64,000 nt of DNA from Paraburkholderia phosphatilytica (lineage in GTDB: Bacteria; Pseudomonadota; Gammaproteobacteria; Burkholderiales; Burkholderiaceae): assembly GCF_003443895.1 (NCBI RefSeq), contig NZ_QQOA01000001.1, positions 186,001 through 250,000 of the forward strand, given 5' to 3'. A program made the translations under genes and the position numbers. Shown in pieces: positions 9,875 through 18,055 of this stretch (positions within the stretch are counted from its first letter, which is position 1; the number at the start of each line of letters is the position of its first letter). The notes below the pieces were generated by a model. That model was not told the DNA's origin and did not search any database. It worked only from the letters and a program-made list of their open reading frames with translations.

Positions 9875-10615
9875 ATGACGCAGGCGAAGACAAGGTCGAC
9901 GAGATCAACCCGCTCGCCGGTCGCGAACACCGACAGCCTCACCGCGCTCGCGTCCGCGCCCACAACGCCCACCACGCTCACGATCAGCAGCCACAACTAC
10001 TCATCGTGGTCGATGCGCGGCTGGCTGCTCGTCAAGCTCGCGGGTCTCGAGTTCGAAACGGTCGCGGTGCCGGTCGACGACCCGGCGGCACGCGCCGAGC
10101 TGTTGCTGCTGTCGCCGTCGATCCTCGTACCGTGCCTGCTGCATGACGGCATCAAGGTCTGGGATACGCTCGCGATCGCCGAGTATCTGAACGAAATCCG
10201 CCCCGACGCGAAGCTGCTGCCCGCGGACCGCAAGGCGCGCGCGCACTGCCGTGCCATCTGCGGCGAGATGCATTCGGGCTTCAGCGCGCTGCGTTCCGCG
10301 CTGCCGATGAATCTGCGCGCGCACTTCGACCACTTTCGCATCTGGTCGCGCGCACAGGACGACATCGAACGGATCGTGGCGATCTGGCGCGAATGCTTCG
10401 ACGCGTACGGCGGCCCGTGGCTGTTCGGCGACATCAGCGCGGCCGACGCGATGTACGCACCCGTCGTCACCCGCTTTCTGACCTACGACGTGAAGCTCGA
10501 CCGCGACATCGCCGAGTACTGCACGCGCGTGCTGAAACAGCCGTTCGTCGCCGAATGGATCGCGATGGCGCAGGCGGAAACCGAAGACATCGACGAGCTC
10601 GACGTCGAATTCTGA
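9875..10615 (+). CDS. Glutathione S-transferase-like protein
   Basis: Soluble protein of 246 residues with a thioredoxin-like N-terminal domain beginning around residue 30 (ISSHNYSSWSMRGWLLVK). The glutathione-site region contains VPCLLHDG and DTLAIAEYLNE, and a helical C-terminal domain follows. The first 25 residues are Thr/Ser/Arg-rich and may be a non-conserved extension. The ATG at 9875 has GGAG upstream; longer in-frame starts are less likely. It belongs to the GST family often fused or annotated as maleylacetoacetate isomerase-like, but the substrate is unknown. Confidence 0.88.
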   Translation: MTQAKTRSTRSTRSPVANTDSLTALASAPTTPTTLTISSHNYSSWSMRGWLLVKLAGLEFETVAVPVDDPAARAELLLLSPSILVPCLLHDGIKVWDTLAIAEYLNEIRPDAKLLPADRKARAHCRAICGEMHSGFSALRSALPMNLRAHFDHFRIWSRAQDDIERIVAIWRECFDAYGGPWLFGDISAADAMYAPVVTRFLTYDVKLDRDIAEYCTRVLKQPFVAEWIAMAQAETEDIDELDVEF

Positions 10616-10638
10616 CGGCGTGGCGCGCACGCCGCGCT

Positions 10639-10669
10639 TTTACATGCGGTCATCGAACCGCACTACAAT
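10639..10669 (+). promoter_or_regulatory. Possible sigma70 promoter for the DUF2242 lipoprotein gene
   Basis: TTTACA (10639-10644) and TACAAT (10664-10669) are spaced by 19 bp. The -10 box overlaps an ATG at 10668, which argues that this ATG is not the start codon and that translation begins at 10707. The spacing is longer than ideal, so this is a modest prediction. Confidence 0.4.
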
Positions 10670-10706
10670 GCTCCGTCCACCGTCAGGGCGCCTGTCCGAT
10701 TTCACC

Positions 10707-11624
10707 ATGTCGAGCCGTATTTCCCGCGCCGCGTTCGCGTCGCCGCTGTCCCTTCTGTCGCTTCTGTCTGCCGTCGCCGTGCTCGGCGCGTGTTCCAGCA
10801 CACCGAAACCGCAGTTCCAGGACGAATTCTTCAGCAACGGCACGAGCCCGTACATGCGCTCGTTCGATGTGGCCAACACCGAGGCCTGCGAAGGCGCGCG
10901 CCGCGCGCTGCTGAGCCAGGGCTACATGACGACGCTCACGCGCAACGACACCGTCGACGCGACGAAAAACTTCCAGCCCGCCAGCGACCAGCACTACACG
11001 GTCGAATTCCACGTCGTCTGCACGGCAGGCGAAGATGCGACCAATACCAGCGTGATGTACGTGAACGCGGTGCAGAACGGCTACGCGCTGAAGAAGAGCG
11101 ATACGTCGGCGAGCGTCGGGCTGAGCATTCTCGGGTCGGTCTCGCTGCCGATCCGCTCGAACAGCGATGCGATGGTCAAGATTTCGAGCGAGACGATCCA
11201 GAAGAGCACCTTCTACGACAGCTTCTTCGGTCTGGTGTCGCACTATCTGCGCAATGCGGTGCGCAGCTCGGCGATTCCGGGCGACGCCGTCACCGCGCAA
11301 CCGCTGCCCGCACCGCTCGTGTCCGCCACGCCCGCGCCGAACGTGCTGACGCCCGCCCTGCTGCCGCCCACCGTACCGGGCGCCGCAGCGGCACCCAGCA
11401 CGCCGGCCGTGACGATCGTGCCGCTGAGTCCGGCGAAACCGCTCGTGCCCGACACGCCCGCCGCATCCAGCACGGCCGCCGCCGCGGCGATCATGGGCAG
11501 CGACGCGCTGGATCCGGCGGACCCCGCGCCGACGCCGCCAACCCCGCTCGCGCCGATTGTCTCCGACCCGCAGCCCACGCCCGCGCTCGACCCGCTCAAC
11601 CCGTCGTCCAGCAGCAACCCTTGA
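10707..11624 (+). CDS. DUF2242-family outer-membrane lipoprotein (putative)
   Basis: Lipoprotein of 305 residues. The signal peptide ends in the lipobox VLGAC followed by SS, so the mature protein should be lipid-anchored at Cys near residue 29. The folded region (about 30-195) has the features of DUF2242, with DEFF and ACEGARRALLSQGYM near its start. The last 100 residues are Pro/Ala/Thr-rich and probably disordered, perhaps a periplasmic spacer. I chose the start at 10707 over earlier ATGs because it gives a compact signal peptide and the earlier ATG overlaps a likely promoter. Function unknown. Confidence 0.82.
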   Translation: MSSRISRAAFASPLSLLSLLSAVAVLGACSSTPKPQFQDEFFSNGTSPYMRSFDVANTEACEGARRALLSQGYMTTLTRNDTVDATKNFQPASDQHYTVEFHVVCTAGEDATNTSVMYVNAVQNGYALKKSDTSASVGLSILGSVSLPIRSNSDAMVKISSETIQKSTFYDSFFGLVSHYLRNAVRSSAIPGDAVTAQPLPAPLVSATPAPNVLTPALLPPTVPGAAAAPSTPAVTIVPLSPAKPLVPDTPAASSTAAAAAIMGSDALDPADPAPTPPTPLAPIVSDPQPTPALDPLNPSSSSNP

Positions 11625-11766
11625 GCGCCCTTTTGCCCTTGCGATCCCTCACCGCCCCGTAAGCCGAGTTAGCCGCGCACGCCGCACCCTACCGGGCCGC
11701 GGCGCGCGCGTTTGCGCCGCAGTCGTTACACTTGGAGCCGCATTCGAGCGACGAGGAGACGACCTG

Positions 11767-12576
11767 ATGGCATCCCGCAAGACAGCGCAGATTCGTGTCG
11801 GCATCGGCGGCTGGACCTTCGAGCCGTGGCGCGGCGTGTTCTACCCCGACGACCTCACACAGAAGCGCGAGCTCGAATACGCGAGCCGCAAGCTCACCAC
11901 GATCGAGATCAACGGCACCTTCTACGGCTCGCAGAAGCCCGAGACCTTCATGAAGTGGCGCGACGAGACGCCGGAAGGCTTCGTGTTCTCGCTGAAGGCG
12001 CCGCGCTTCGCGACGAACCGGCGCGTGCTGGCCGAGGCAGGCGAATCGGTCGAACGTTTCTTCAAGAGCGGCGTAATGGAACTGGGCGACAAGCTCGGCC
12101 CGATCAACTGGCAGTTCGCGGGCACCAAACAGTTCGATCCTGACGATTTCGGCGCGTTTCTCGACCTGCTGCCGAAGAAAATCGAAGGCACGACGATCCG
12201 TCACGCGGTCGAGGTGCGTCACGAGAGTTTCCGCGACGAAGCGTTCATCGCGCTCGTGCGCAAGCATGGCGTCGCGGTCGTGATGGCGGGCGATTCGAAG
12301 TATCCGCAGATCGCGGACGTCACCGCACCGTTCGTCTACGCTCGGATCATGGGCACCGAGGAAAAGCACAAGGACGGCTACGCGAAGCAATCGCTCGACC
12401 TGTGGGCCGAGCGGGCCCGCGCATGGGCGGCTGGCGGTCAACCGGACGGGCTCGAAACGAGCGGCGCGAAGCCCGCGAAGGAAACGAAGCGCGACGTGTT
12501 CCTGTACGTGATCAGCGGCTTCAAGACGCACAATCCCGCGGCGGCGATGGCGCTGATCGGGCGGGTCGCGGATTAG
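11767..12576 (+). CDS. DUF72 (YecE-like) family protein
   Basis: Cytoplasmic TIM-barrel-like protein of 269 residues. It begins with the diagnostic VGIGGWTFEPWRGVFYP and contains FYGSQKPETFMKW and FSLKAPRFATNRR. DUF72 proteins are widespread but have no settled enzymatic role. GAGGAG stands just upstream of the ATG at 11767. An in-frame extension to 11557 overlaps the preceding lipoprotein gene and is Arg/Pro-rich, so it is rejected. The gene converges with the hybrid histidine kinase gene. Confidence 0.92.
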   Translation: MASRKTAQIRVGIGGWTFEPWRGVFYPDDLTQKRELEYASRKLTTIEINGTFYGSQKPETFMKWRDETPEGFVFSLKAPRFATNRRVLAEAGESVERFFKSGVMELGDKLGPINWQFAGTKQFDPDDFGAFLDLLPKKIEGTTIRHAVEVRHESFRDEAFIALVRKHGVAVVMAGDSKYPQIADVTAPFVYARIMGTEEKHKDGYAKQSLDLWAERARAWAAGGQPDGLETSGAKPAKETKRDVFLYVISGFKTHNPAAAMALIGRVAD

Positions 12577-12599
12577 GCGCGGATTAGGAACTGTCAGCT

Positions 12600-14627
12600 T
12601 CAGCTGGCTTGCGCCGCGTTCGCCAGAAGTTCGTCGAGCACGGCGAGGTCGACCGGTTTGACGAGGTGCGCGTCGAAGCCGGCTTCGTGGGTGCGCCGCC
12701 GGTCCTCCGCGAGGCCGAAGCCGGTCAGCGCGACGAACTTCGCGCGGTGCAGCGTCGACATCGCCTTGAGCGTGCGCAGCAGCGCATAGCCGTCCACATC
12801 CGGCATCGCGAGATCGATCAGCACCATGTCCGGCTCGAAGCTGCGCGCTTCGCCCACCGCGTCGCGCGCGTGATACGCGACGTTCACCTGATGCCCCTTC
12901 ATCTGCAGCAGCAGCGCGAGGCTGTCGGCGGCATCGCGGTTGTCGTCGACGATCAGCACGCGCACCGCCGTGTGATTCGCATCGCCCGGCGCGCCCGGCG
13001 CGCTGTCCGACGCGCTGGTCTGCGTGCCGCGCGCGATCGGCAGACGCACGCGGAACGTGCTGCCCGTGTCGGGGCCGTCGCTCGTCGCGGTGATCGCGCC
13101 GCCGTGCAGCTCGACGAGCGAGCGCGACAACGTCAACCCGATGCCGAGCCCGCTATCGGCGGGGTTACGGTTGCGCGACTCCTGCACGAACAGATTGAAG
13201 ACCGAGTCGAGCTGATCCGCGGCGATGCCGCAGCCGCGATCGGCGATCTCGATCAGCGCGGTGCGCCCTTCGACGACGGCGCGCACGTCGATCGCGCTGC
13301 CCGCCGGTGAAAACTTCGACGCGTTGTTGAGCAGGTTCTGCACGACCTGCACGAGCCGGGCTTCATCGCCATGCAGCTGGATCGGCTCGTCGGGCAGCGC
13401 GACGTCGATGCGCTGCGAGCGCGCGTCGGTCAGCGGCAGCACGCCTTCAATGCTGCGTTCCACGATCTCGCGCACGGTCACCGCCGCCGCGCGCAGGTCG
13501 ATCTTGCCGGCAGTGATGCGACCCACGTCCAGCAGGTCGTCGACGAGGCGCGTGAGCTGCGACACCTGGCGCGCGGCCATGTCGCTGCATTGCGCGACGA
13601 CCGCATCGGACGACGCAACGGTCTGCAGGATGCTGACCGCGTTGCGCAGCGGCGCGAGCGGATTGCGCAGTTCGTGCGCGAGCGTCGCGAGGAACTCGCT
13701 CATCCGGCGCTCGGACTGCTCCAGTTCCTCGAGCCGCTTGCGCTCCGTCATGTCGCGCGTCACCTTCGCGAAGCCGCGCAGTTCGTGACGCGAGTCGTAG
13801 ACCGCGGTGATCGTCACGCTCGCCCAGAACATCGAGCCGTCCTTGCGCACGCGCCAGCCTTCGTCCAGCGCCCGGCCTTCGCGTTTCGCGATCGCCAGCT
13901 CGCGCTCGGGCTTGCCGGCGCGCCGGTCGTCGGCGGGATAGAAGGCGGAGAAATGCCGCCCGATGATCTCGTCGGCCTGATACCCCTTGATCTGCGTCGC
14001 GCCTTCGTTCCAGGTGACGACGTTGCCGTCCGTATCGAGCATGAAGATCGCGTAGTCGCGCACGCGCTCGACCAGCAGCTTGAAGCGCTCCTCGCTCTGC
14101 CGCAGCGCTTCGTCCTGCATCCGCTTGTCGGACAGATCGCGCGTGATCTTCGCGAACCCGCTCAAGCGGCCGCCTGGATCGTGCAGCGCCGTGATCACGA
14201 CGTTGGCCCAGAACATCGTGCCGTCCTTGCGCACGCGCCAGCCCTCGTCCTCGAAGCGGCCGACCTTGGCGGCCTGTTCGAGCTCGTAGTCGGGCCATTT
14301 GCGTTCGATCGCGTCGGGCGTATAGAAGCAGGAGAAGTGCCGGCCGAGAATGTCGGCGGCGGTGTAACCCTTCAGGCGCTCGGCACCTGGATTCCAGCTG
14401 GCGACGCAGCCGGACGTGTCCAGCATGAAGATCGCGTAGTCCGCGATGGCGTCGACGAAGGTACGAAAGCTGATATCCGCCAGATGGGTATTGCCGCCGG
14501 CAGGATGCGAGTGCGCGACAGACGAATGCGCCGACGTCTTCTCACCCCTGTTGGTCATGGCCGAAAGCTGAGGAATGTCAAAAAAGGCAGTGTACACCGC
14601 GAGGTATGACGCATAAATACGAGTCAC
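12600..14627 (-). CDS. Soluble hybrid sensor histidine kinase (PAS-PAS-HisKA-HATPase-REC)
   Basis: Cytoplasmic two-component sensor of up to 675 residues. Two similar PAS domains lie at about 52-165 and 180-293. Both contain DYAIFMLDT near the start and EGWRVRKDG near the end, showing an internal duplication. The HisKA phospho-acceptor is H318 in LAHELRNPL. The ATPase domain shows VVQNLLNNASKFSP and a glycine-rich DSGLGIGLTLS. A C-terminal receiver (557-675) has DD near its start and the phospho-acceptor D605 in LIDLAMPDVDG. No membrane segment is present. The start is unsure: GTG at 14627 or ATG at 14558, neither with a clear ribosome site. No partner response regulator is adjacent. The stimulus is unknown, and PAS domains may bind heme, flavin or a small ligand. 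Confidence 0.93.
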   Translation of the reverse strand: MTRIYASYLAVYTAFFDIPQLSAMTNRGEKTSAHSSVAHSHPAGGNTHLADISFRTFVDAIADYAIFMLDTSGCVASWNPGAERLKGYTAADILGRHFSCFYTPDAIERKWPDYELEQAAKVGRFEDEGWRVRKDGTMFWANVVITALHDPGGRLSGFAKITRDLSDKRMQDEALRQSEERFKLLVERVRDYAIFMLDTDGNVVTWNEGATQIKGYQADEIIGRHFSAFYPADDRRAGKPERELAIAKREGRALDEGWRVRKDGSMFWASVTITAVYDSRHELRGFAKVTRDMTERKRLEELEQSERRMSEFLATLAHELRNPLAPLRNAVSILQTVASSDAVVAQCSDMAARQVSQLTRLVDDLLDVGRITAGKIDLRAAAVTVREIVERSIEGVLPLTDARSQRIDVALPDEPIQLHGDEARLVQVVQNLLNNASKFSPAGSAIDVRAVVEGRTALIEIADRGCGIAADQLDSVFNLFVQESRNRNPADSGLGIGLTLSRSLVELHGGAITATSDGPDTGSTFRVRLPIARGTQTSASDSAPGAPGDANHTAVRVLIVDDNRDAADSLALLLQMKGHQVNVAYHARDAVGEARSFEPDMVLIDLAMPDVDGYALLRTLKAMSTLHRAKFVALTGFGLAEDRRRTHEAGFDAHLVKPVDLAVLDELLANAAQAS

Positions 14628-14707
14628 GGGTACGGAATCGTCGGGTTTTCGTCGCCCTCCTTACAGGATGACGGGTGTCGATGCGAAGAACGCGGTGAAG
14701 AATGCTG

Positions 14708-14911
14708 TTATTTGCGCAGCGCGCCGTCCCGCGCATGCCGCAGCGCTTCGAGCAGCACCGCGTGATCGCCGATGTGGTTCGCGAGCAGCAGGATCAACTG
14801 CGCGTTGGCCGACTGGCTTTGCGCGTCGTCGAGATCGCGATGCAGGTCGATCAGCGCTTCGTAGAAGTCGTCGGGCTTCGCGAGATTCGGTGCGGTGTTC
14901 AACGTGCTCAT
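14708..14911 (-). CDS. DUF2783 small protein coupled to flavoprotein hydroxylase
   Basis: Protein of 67 residues beginning MSTLNTAPNLAKPDDFYEAL, with ALIDLHRDLDD and a Gln/Ala-rich helix. This matches the DUF2783 family, which is regularly found next to MhpA-like hydroxylases. Its ATG overlaps the hydroxylase stop as ATGA, so the two are translationally coupled. Function unknown; an accessory or stabilising partner of the hydroxylase is a reasonable inference. Confidence 0.83.
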   Translation of the reverse strand: MSTLNTAPNLAKPDDFYEALIDLHRDLDDAQSQSANAQLILLLANHIGDHAVLLEALRHARDGALRK

Positions 14912-16722
14912 GCGGTCACCTGCGGGTTGAGTTTGACGGCCGTTGCGCTGTCCGCGCTCCCGCCGCCCGGAGACATCGACGACCCGGCAGCCACGCACAG
15001 CGCGCGGTCAAGCGCCTGCCGAACGGCATTGACGTCGGCTGTCCGCCAGCGCGCGCACACATGCTGATCGGGGCGAATCAGATAGAGCGTGCCGTCCCGC
15101 GCGCCGTAGCGCTGCGCCGCGAGCCCTTGCGTGTCGACCAGCACGCTCATGTCGGCCATCTCGCCCGCCGCCTGCACCGAAGCCGCATGATCGGGCGCGA
15201 CGACGACTACCAGCCGAATCGGCACGCCGCCGCATTGAACGCCACGCAGCGCGGCAAGCGTCGCCGGGTCGACACCGGCGGCGCCAGCGAACAGCAGCGC
15301 GGTGAAGCGCTGCCCGAGATGCGGCAGCAGCCAGCCGTCGCGCGCCGCTACCGTGACCGGCGCGTCGCAGCACGCCGCGCCCGGCACCATCGCGCCTTCG
15401 AACGTGTCGGTATCGGCGTCGGGCGTATTGAGCGGCGAATCGCGCAACACCGCGGGCACCGACAGCCGCCCGCTGTTCGCCAGTTGCCGCGCAAACGCGT
15501 GCTCTCGCGAAAGCGTCAGCACCGCATCGCGAAACACGCGGCTTACAGGGCTTTTCGGCGTGATGAAATCCGTGGAGCGGGTCGAGTTGCGGATGTTTTC
15601 GTCGGCGGCGAATTCGCGTTCGCTCGCATACGAGTCGAGCAGCGCGTCGCCAGCGGCGCCCGTGAGCACGGCCGCGAGTTTCCACGCGGCGTTCTCCGCA
15701 TCCTGCACGCCGCTGTTCGCGCCGCGCGCGCCGAATGGCGATACGCCATGCGCCGAATCTCCGGCGAACAGCACGTTGCCGTGCCGGAACCGCTCCATCC
15801 GCTGACACGAGAACGTGTAGACGCTGACCCATTGCAGTTCGAACTTCGCATCGGGACCGAGCAGCGCCTGCACGCGCGGCATCACCCGCTCCGGCGTTTT
15901 CTCGAGCGCCGGATCCGCGTCCCAGCCGAGCTGGAAGTCGATACGCCACACGTTGTCCGGCTGCCGATGCAGCAGCACCGACTGGTTCGGATGAAACGGC
16001 GGGTCGAACCAGAACCAGCGTTCGGTCGGAAACGGCGCTTCCATCTTCACGTCGGCGATCAGGAAGCGGTCCTTGAAGATGCGCCCTTTGCTTTCGAGGC
16101 CCATCAGATTGCGGATCGGACTGCGCGAGCCGTCGGCCGCCACGACGTAGCGGCCGCACAGCGAATACTGGCCGTCCGGAGTATCGACCGCGAGCGTGAC
16201 GAACGCTTCAGGCGTACCGGGTTCGCCTTGCTGCGCGAGACCGACCACCTGGTTCTTCCAGCGGATCTCGAGATTCGGCAACTCGCGCGCGCGGTCGAGC
16301 AGATACCCTTCTACGTAGTACTGCTGGAGATTGATGAACGCGGGCCGCGCGTGGCCGCTTTCGGGTTGAAGGTTGAACGCGTACACCAGCTCGTCGCGCA
16401 GGAACACCTTGCCGACGTTCCAGCTCACGCCCTTGTCGATCATCCGCTGCCCGCAGCCGAGCCGGTCGAAGATGTCCAGCGTGCGCTTCGAAAAGCAGAT
16501 CGCGCGCGAACCCGTGGACAGCGTGCAATCGTCATCGAGCAGCACGACCGGCACGCCCTGCTGCGCGAGATCGATCGCCGTCGAAAGACCAACCGGGCCC
16601 GCGCCGACGACGATCGCCGGATGCACGATCGCGTCGCCGCCCTGCTGCTCGCGGCAAGGCAGATAGTCGAACGAGAGCGCCTGATAGTCGATGCCCGCAG
16701 GGGCCGCCATGCTCGTGTTCAT
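14908..16722 (-). CDS. FAD-dependent aromatic hydroxylase (MhpA-like)
   Basis: Flavoprotein monooxygenase, 604 residues, similar to 3-(3-hydroxyphenyl)propionate hydroxylase and related ring hydroxylases. The Rossmann FAD motif AIVVGAGPVGLSTA lies at about residue 36. The second FAD motif VLFAGDSAHGVSPFGARG lies near residue 300, and a thioredoxin-like C-terminal domain follows. The reaction expected is NAD(P)H- and O2-dependent hydroxylation of a phenolic acid. GGAG precedes the ATG at 16722. The gene follows the MBL-fold gene and overlaps the DUF2783 gene. The divergent IclR pair is the likely regulator. The substrate is not decidable from the sequence. Confidence 0.92.
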   Translation of the reverse strand: MNTSMAAPAGIDYQALSFDYLPCREQQGGDAIVHPAIVVGAGPVGLSTAIDLAQQGVPVVLLDDDCTLSTGSRAICFSKRTLDIFDRLGCGQRMIDKGVSWNVGKVFLRDELVYAFNLQPESGHARPAFINLQQYYVEGYLLDRARELPNLEIRWKNQVVGLAQQGEPGTPEAFVTLAVDTPDGQYSLCGRYVVAADGSRSPIRNLMGLESKGRIFKDRFLIADVKMEAPFPTERWFWFDPPFHPNQSVLLHRQPDNVWRIDFQLGWDADPALEKTPERVMPRVQALLGPDAKFELQWVSVYTFSCQRMERFRHGNVLFAGDSAHGVSPFGARGANSGVQDAENAAWKLAAVLTGAAGDALLDSYASEREFAADENIRNSTRSTDFITPKSPVSRVFRDAVLTLSREHAFARQLANSGRLSVPAVLRDSPLNTPDADTDTFEGAMVPGAACCDAPVTVAARDGWLLPHLGQRFTALLFAGAAGVDPATLAALRGVQCGGVPIRLVVVVAPDHAASVQAAGEMADMSVLVDTQGLAAQRYGARDGTLYLIRPDQHVCARWRTADVNAVRQALDRALCVAAGSSMSPGGGSADSATAVKLNPQVTA

Positions 16723-16800
16723 ACCGCTGTGTCTCCATCAATTCTTCTGTTGCGCGGGGCGTGGCGCCCCGTCGTAACCGCGCGTGACCGCAGCCGCGCG

Positions 16801-17760
16801 TCAGTCCTGCAGCGCCGCCCACATGTCCTTGTCGCGCTGCGCGGTCCAGATGCGCGGATGCGCGATGCCGCTCGCTTCATCGTAGGCGCGCGATACGTCG
16901 AACGGCAGGCAGTGCTCGTAGATGAACACGTGGCCGAATTTCGGGTCCATCGCTTCGCGGGTGAGCGCCATCGAAGCCTTCAGGTCGAGCTTCTGTTCGA
17001 CCGCCTTGCGCGCCTGGCCAAGCAGCGTCGTGACGAAATCTTTCGTGTAGTCGAGGCCCTGGTTCACCTCGGCGGGCGACGTCAGCGCCGGGCCGCGGCC
17101 GGGCACGAGTTTGTCCGCGTTCAGCGCGCGCAGCGCTTCGAGCGTGGCGGGCCACTGTTCGAGCTGCGCGTCGCCGCAATAGCAGGCGGCGTCGTATTCG
17201 ACGAGGTCGCCCGAGAACAGCACCTTCTGCGACGGCAGCCACACCACCGTATCGCCCTTCGTGTGCCCCGCGCCCAGATGCGCGATCTTCACTTCGAGCT
17301 TGCCGAGGAAGAGCGTGATTTCCTGCTCGAACACGAGCGTCGGCCACGTGAGACCGGGCACCGTCTCGACGCCGGCGAAGAGACGCGGAAAGCGTTCGAT
17401 CTCCGACTTCATGTCGGCCTCGCCGCGCTCGACGATCATCTCCCAGGTGCCGCGACTCGCGATGATCTGCTGCGCGCCTTCGTTGAAGTACGCGGACGCG
17501 CCGAGCACGCGCACCGCGTGGTAGTGCGACAGCACGACGTACTTGATCGGCTTGTCGGTGACGCTGCGGATCTTCGCGATCAGGTCTTGCGCCATCGCGG
17601 GCGTGGCCGTGGTGTCGACGATCAGCACGCCGTCGTCGCCGATGATGACGCCCGAGTTCGGATCGCCCTCGGTGGTGTACGCGTATGCGTTTTCCGACAG
17701 CTGGGTCCACGTGACCTGCTTCACTTCGAGATCGGCCTGGGATGCGAACGCCTTTGCCAT
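16801..17760 (-). CDS. MBL-fold hydrolase-like protein with degenerate metal site
   Basis: Metallo-beta-lactamase fold protein of 319 residues without signal peptide. The usual HxHxDH motif reads H79-Y-H81-A-V83-R84, so the Asp and His of the second metal site are replaced by Val and Arg. The last metal histidine, normally in a GHGP motif, is Arg (R222 in PGRGP). H166 (GAGHTKGD) and D185 (SGDLVE) remain, so at most one metal could bind normally. GGAGGAG upstream supports the start at 17760. It is the first gene of the operon with the MhpA-like hydroxylase, so a hydrolytic or lactonase step on a ring-derived compound is a possible role. Confidence 0.87.
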   Translation of the reverse strand: MAKAFASQADLEVKQVTWTQLSENAYAYTTEGDPNSGVIIGDDGVLIVDTTATPAMAQDLIAKIRSVTDKPIKYVVLSHYHAVRVLGASAYFNEGAQQIIASRGTWEMIVERGEADMKSEIERFPRLFAGVETVPGLTWPTLVFEQEITLFLGKLEVKIAHLGAGHTKGDTVVWLPSQKVLFSGDLVEYDAACYCGDAQLEQWPATLEALRALNADKLVPGRGPALTSPAEVNQGLDYTKDFVTTLLGQARKAVEQKLDLKASMALTREAMDPKFGHVFIYEHCLPFDVSRAYDEASGIAHPRIWTAQRDKDMWAALQD

Positions 17761-17895
17761 GTGTGTCTCCTCCGGTGATGAAAACGCGGGGCGAGACGCG
17801 ACACGCGCGCGCCGCGCAATGGCGCGCGGCGACGGCTGGGGATCTGTCTCGCCCCGCTTCGATTCTCTGTCGACGCCTGGTGGCGGGGTGAATAC

Positions 17896-17925
17896 ATAGT
17901 AGGCAATGCGCCGCTTATTTGTCAA
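17896..17925 (-). promoter_or_regulatory. Sigma70-type promoter of the MBL/hydroxylase operon
   Basis: On the minus strand TTGACA (17925-17920) and TACTAT (17901-17896) are separated by 18 bp, close to consensus. The expected transcription start near 17889 gives a leader of about 130 bases before the ATG at 17760. An AT-rich island just upstream holds the inverted repeat TAATT-N6-AATTA (17935-17950), a candidate regulator site. Confidence 0.68.
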
Positions 17926-17934
17926 TGACTAATC

Positions 17935-17950
17935 TAATTGTTATAAATTA
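17935..17950. promoter_or_regulatory. AT-rich inverted repeat, candidate IclR operator
   Basis: TAATT-GTTATA-AATTA is a perfect inverted repeat in an AT island within otherwise GC-rich DNA. It lies directly upstream of the -35 box of the leftward promoter and about 106 bp upstream of the first IclR gene. Position suggests an activator or autoregulatory site for one of the two IclR proteins. Binding is inferred. Confidence 0.45.
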
Positions 17951-18055
17951 ATTTCCGGGTGCGGACGTAGCAAGCGATGCATCGCGCGGGGACGGATCGC
18001 GTATCGAAGCGGAGCAGGGTTCGTTTACCATGAGCTTTTTTTGACAGAGAGCGGC

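Noticed and set aside
10668..10670. ATG at 10668 as start of the DUF2242 lipoprotein
   Set aside because: It overlaps a TACAAT -10 box and would add a non-signal-like N-terminal extension before the signal peptide.
14668..17778. Open frame of 1036 codons on the plus strand
   Set aside because: It is antisense to the hydroxylase and MBL genes, is extremely rich in Arg, His and Ala, and has no family features. In this GC-rich genome such frames are shadows.
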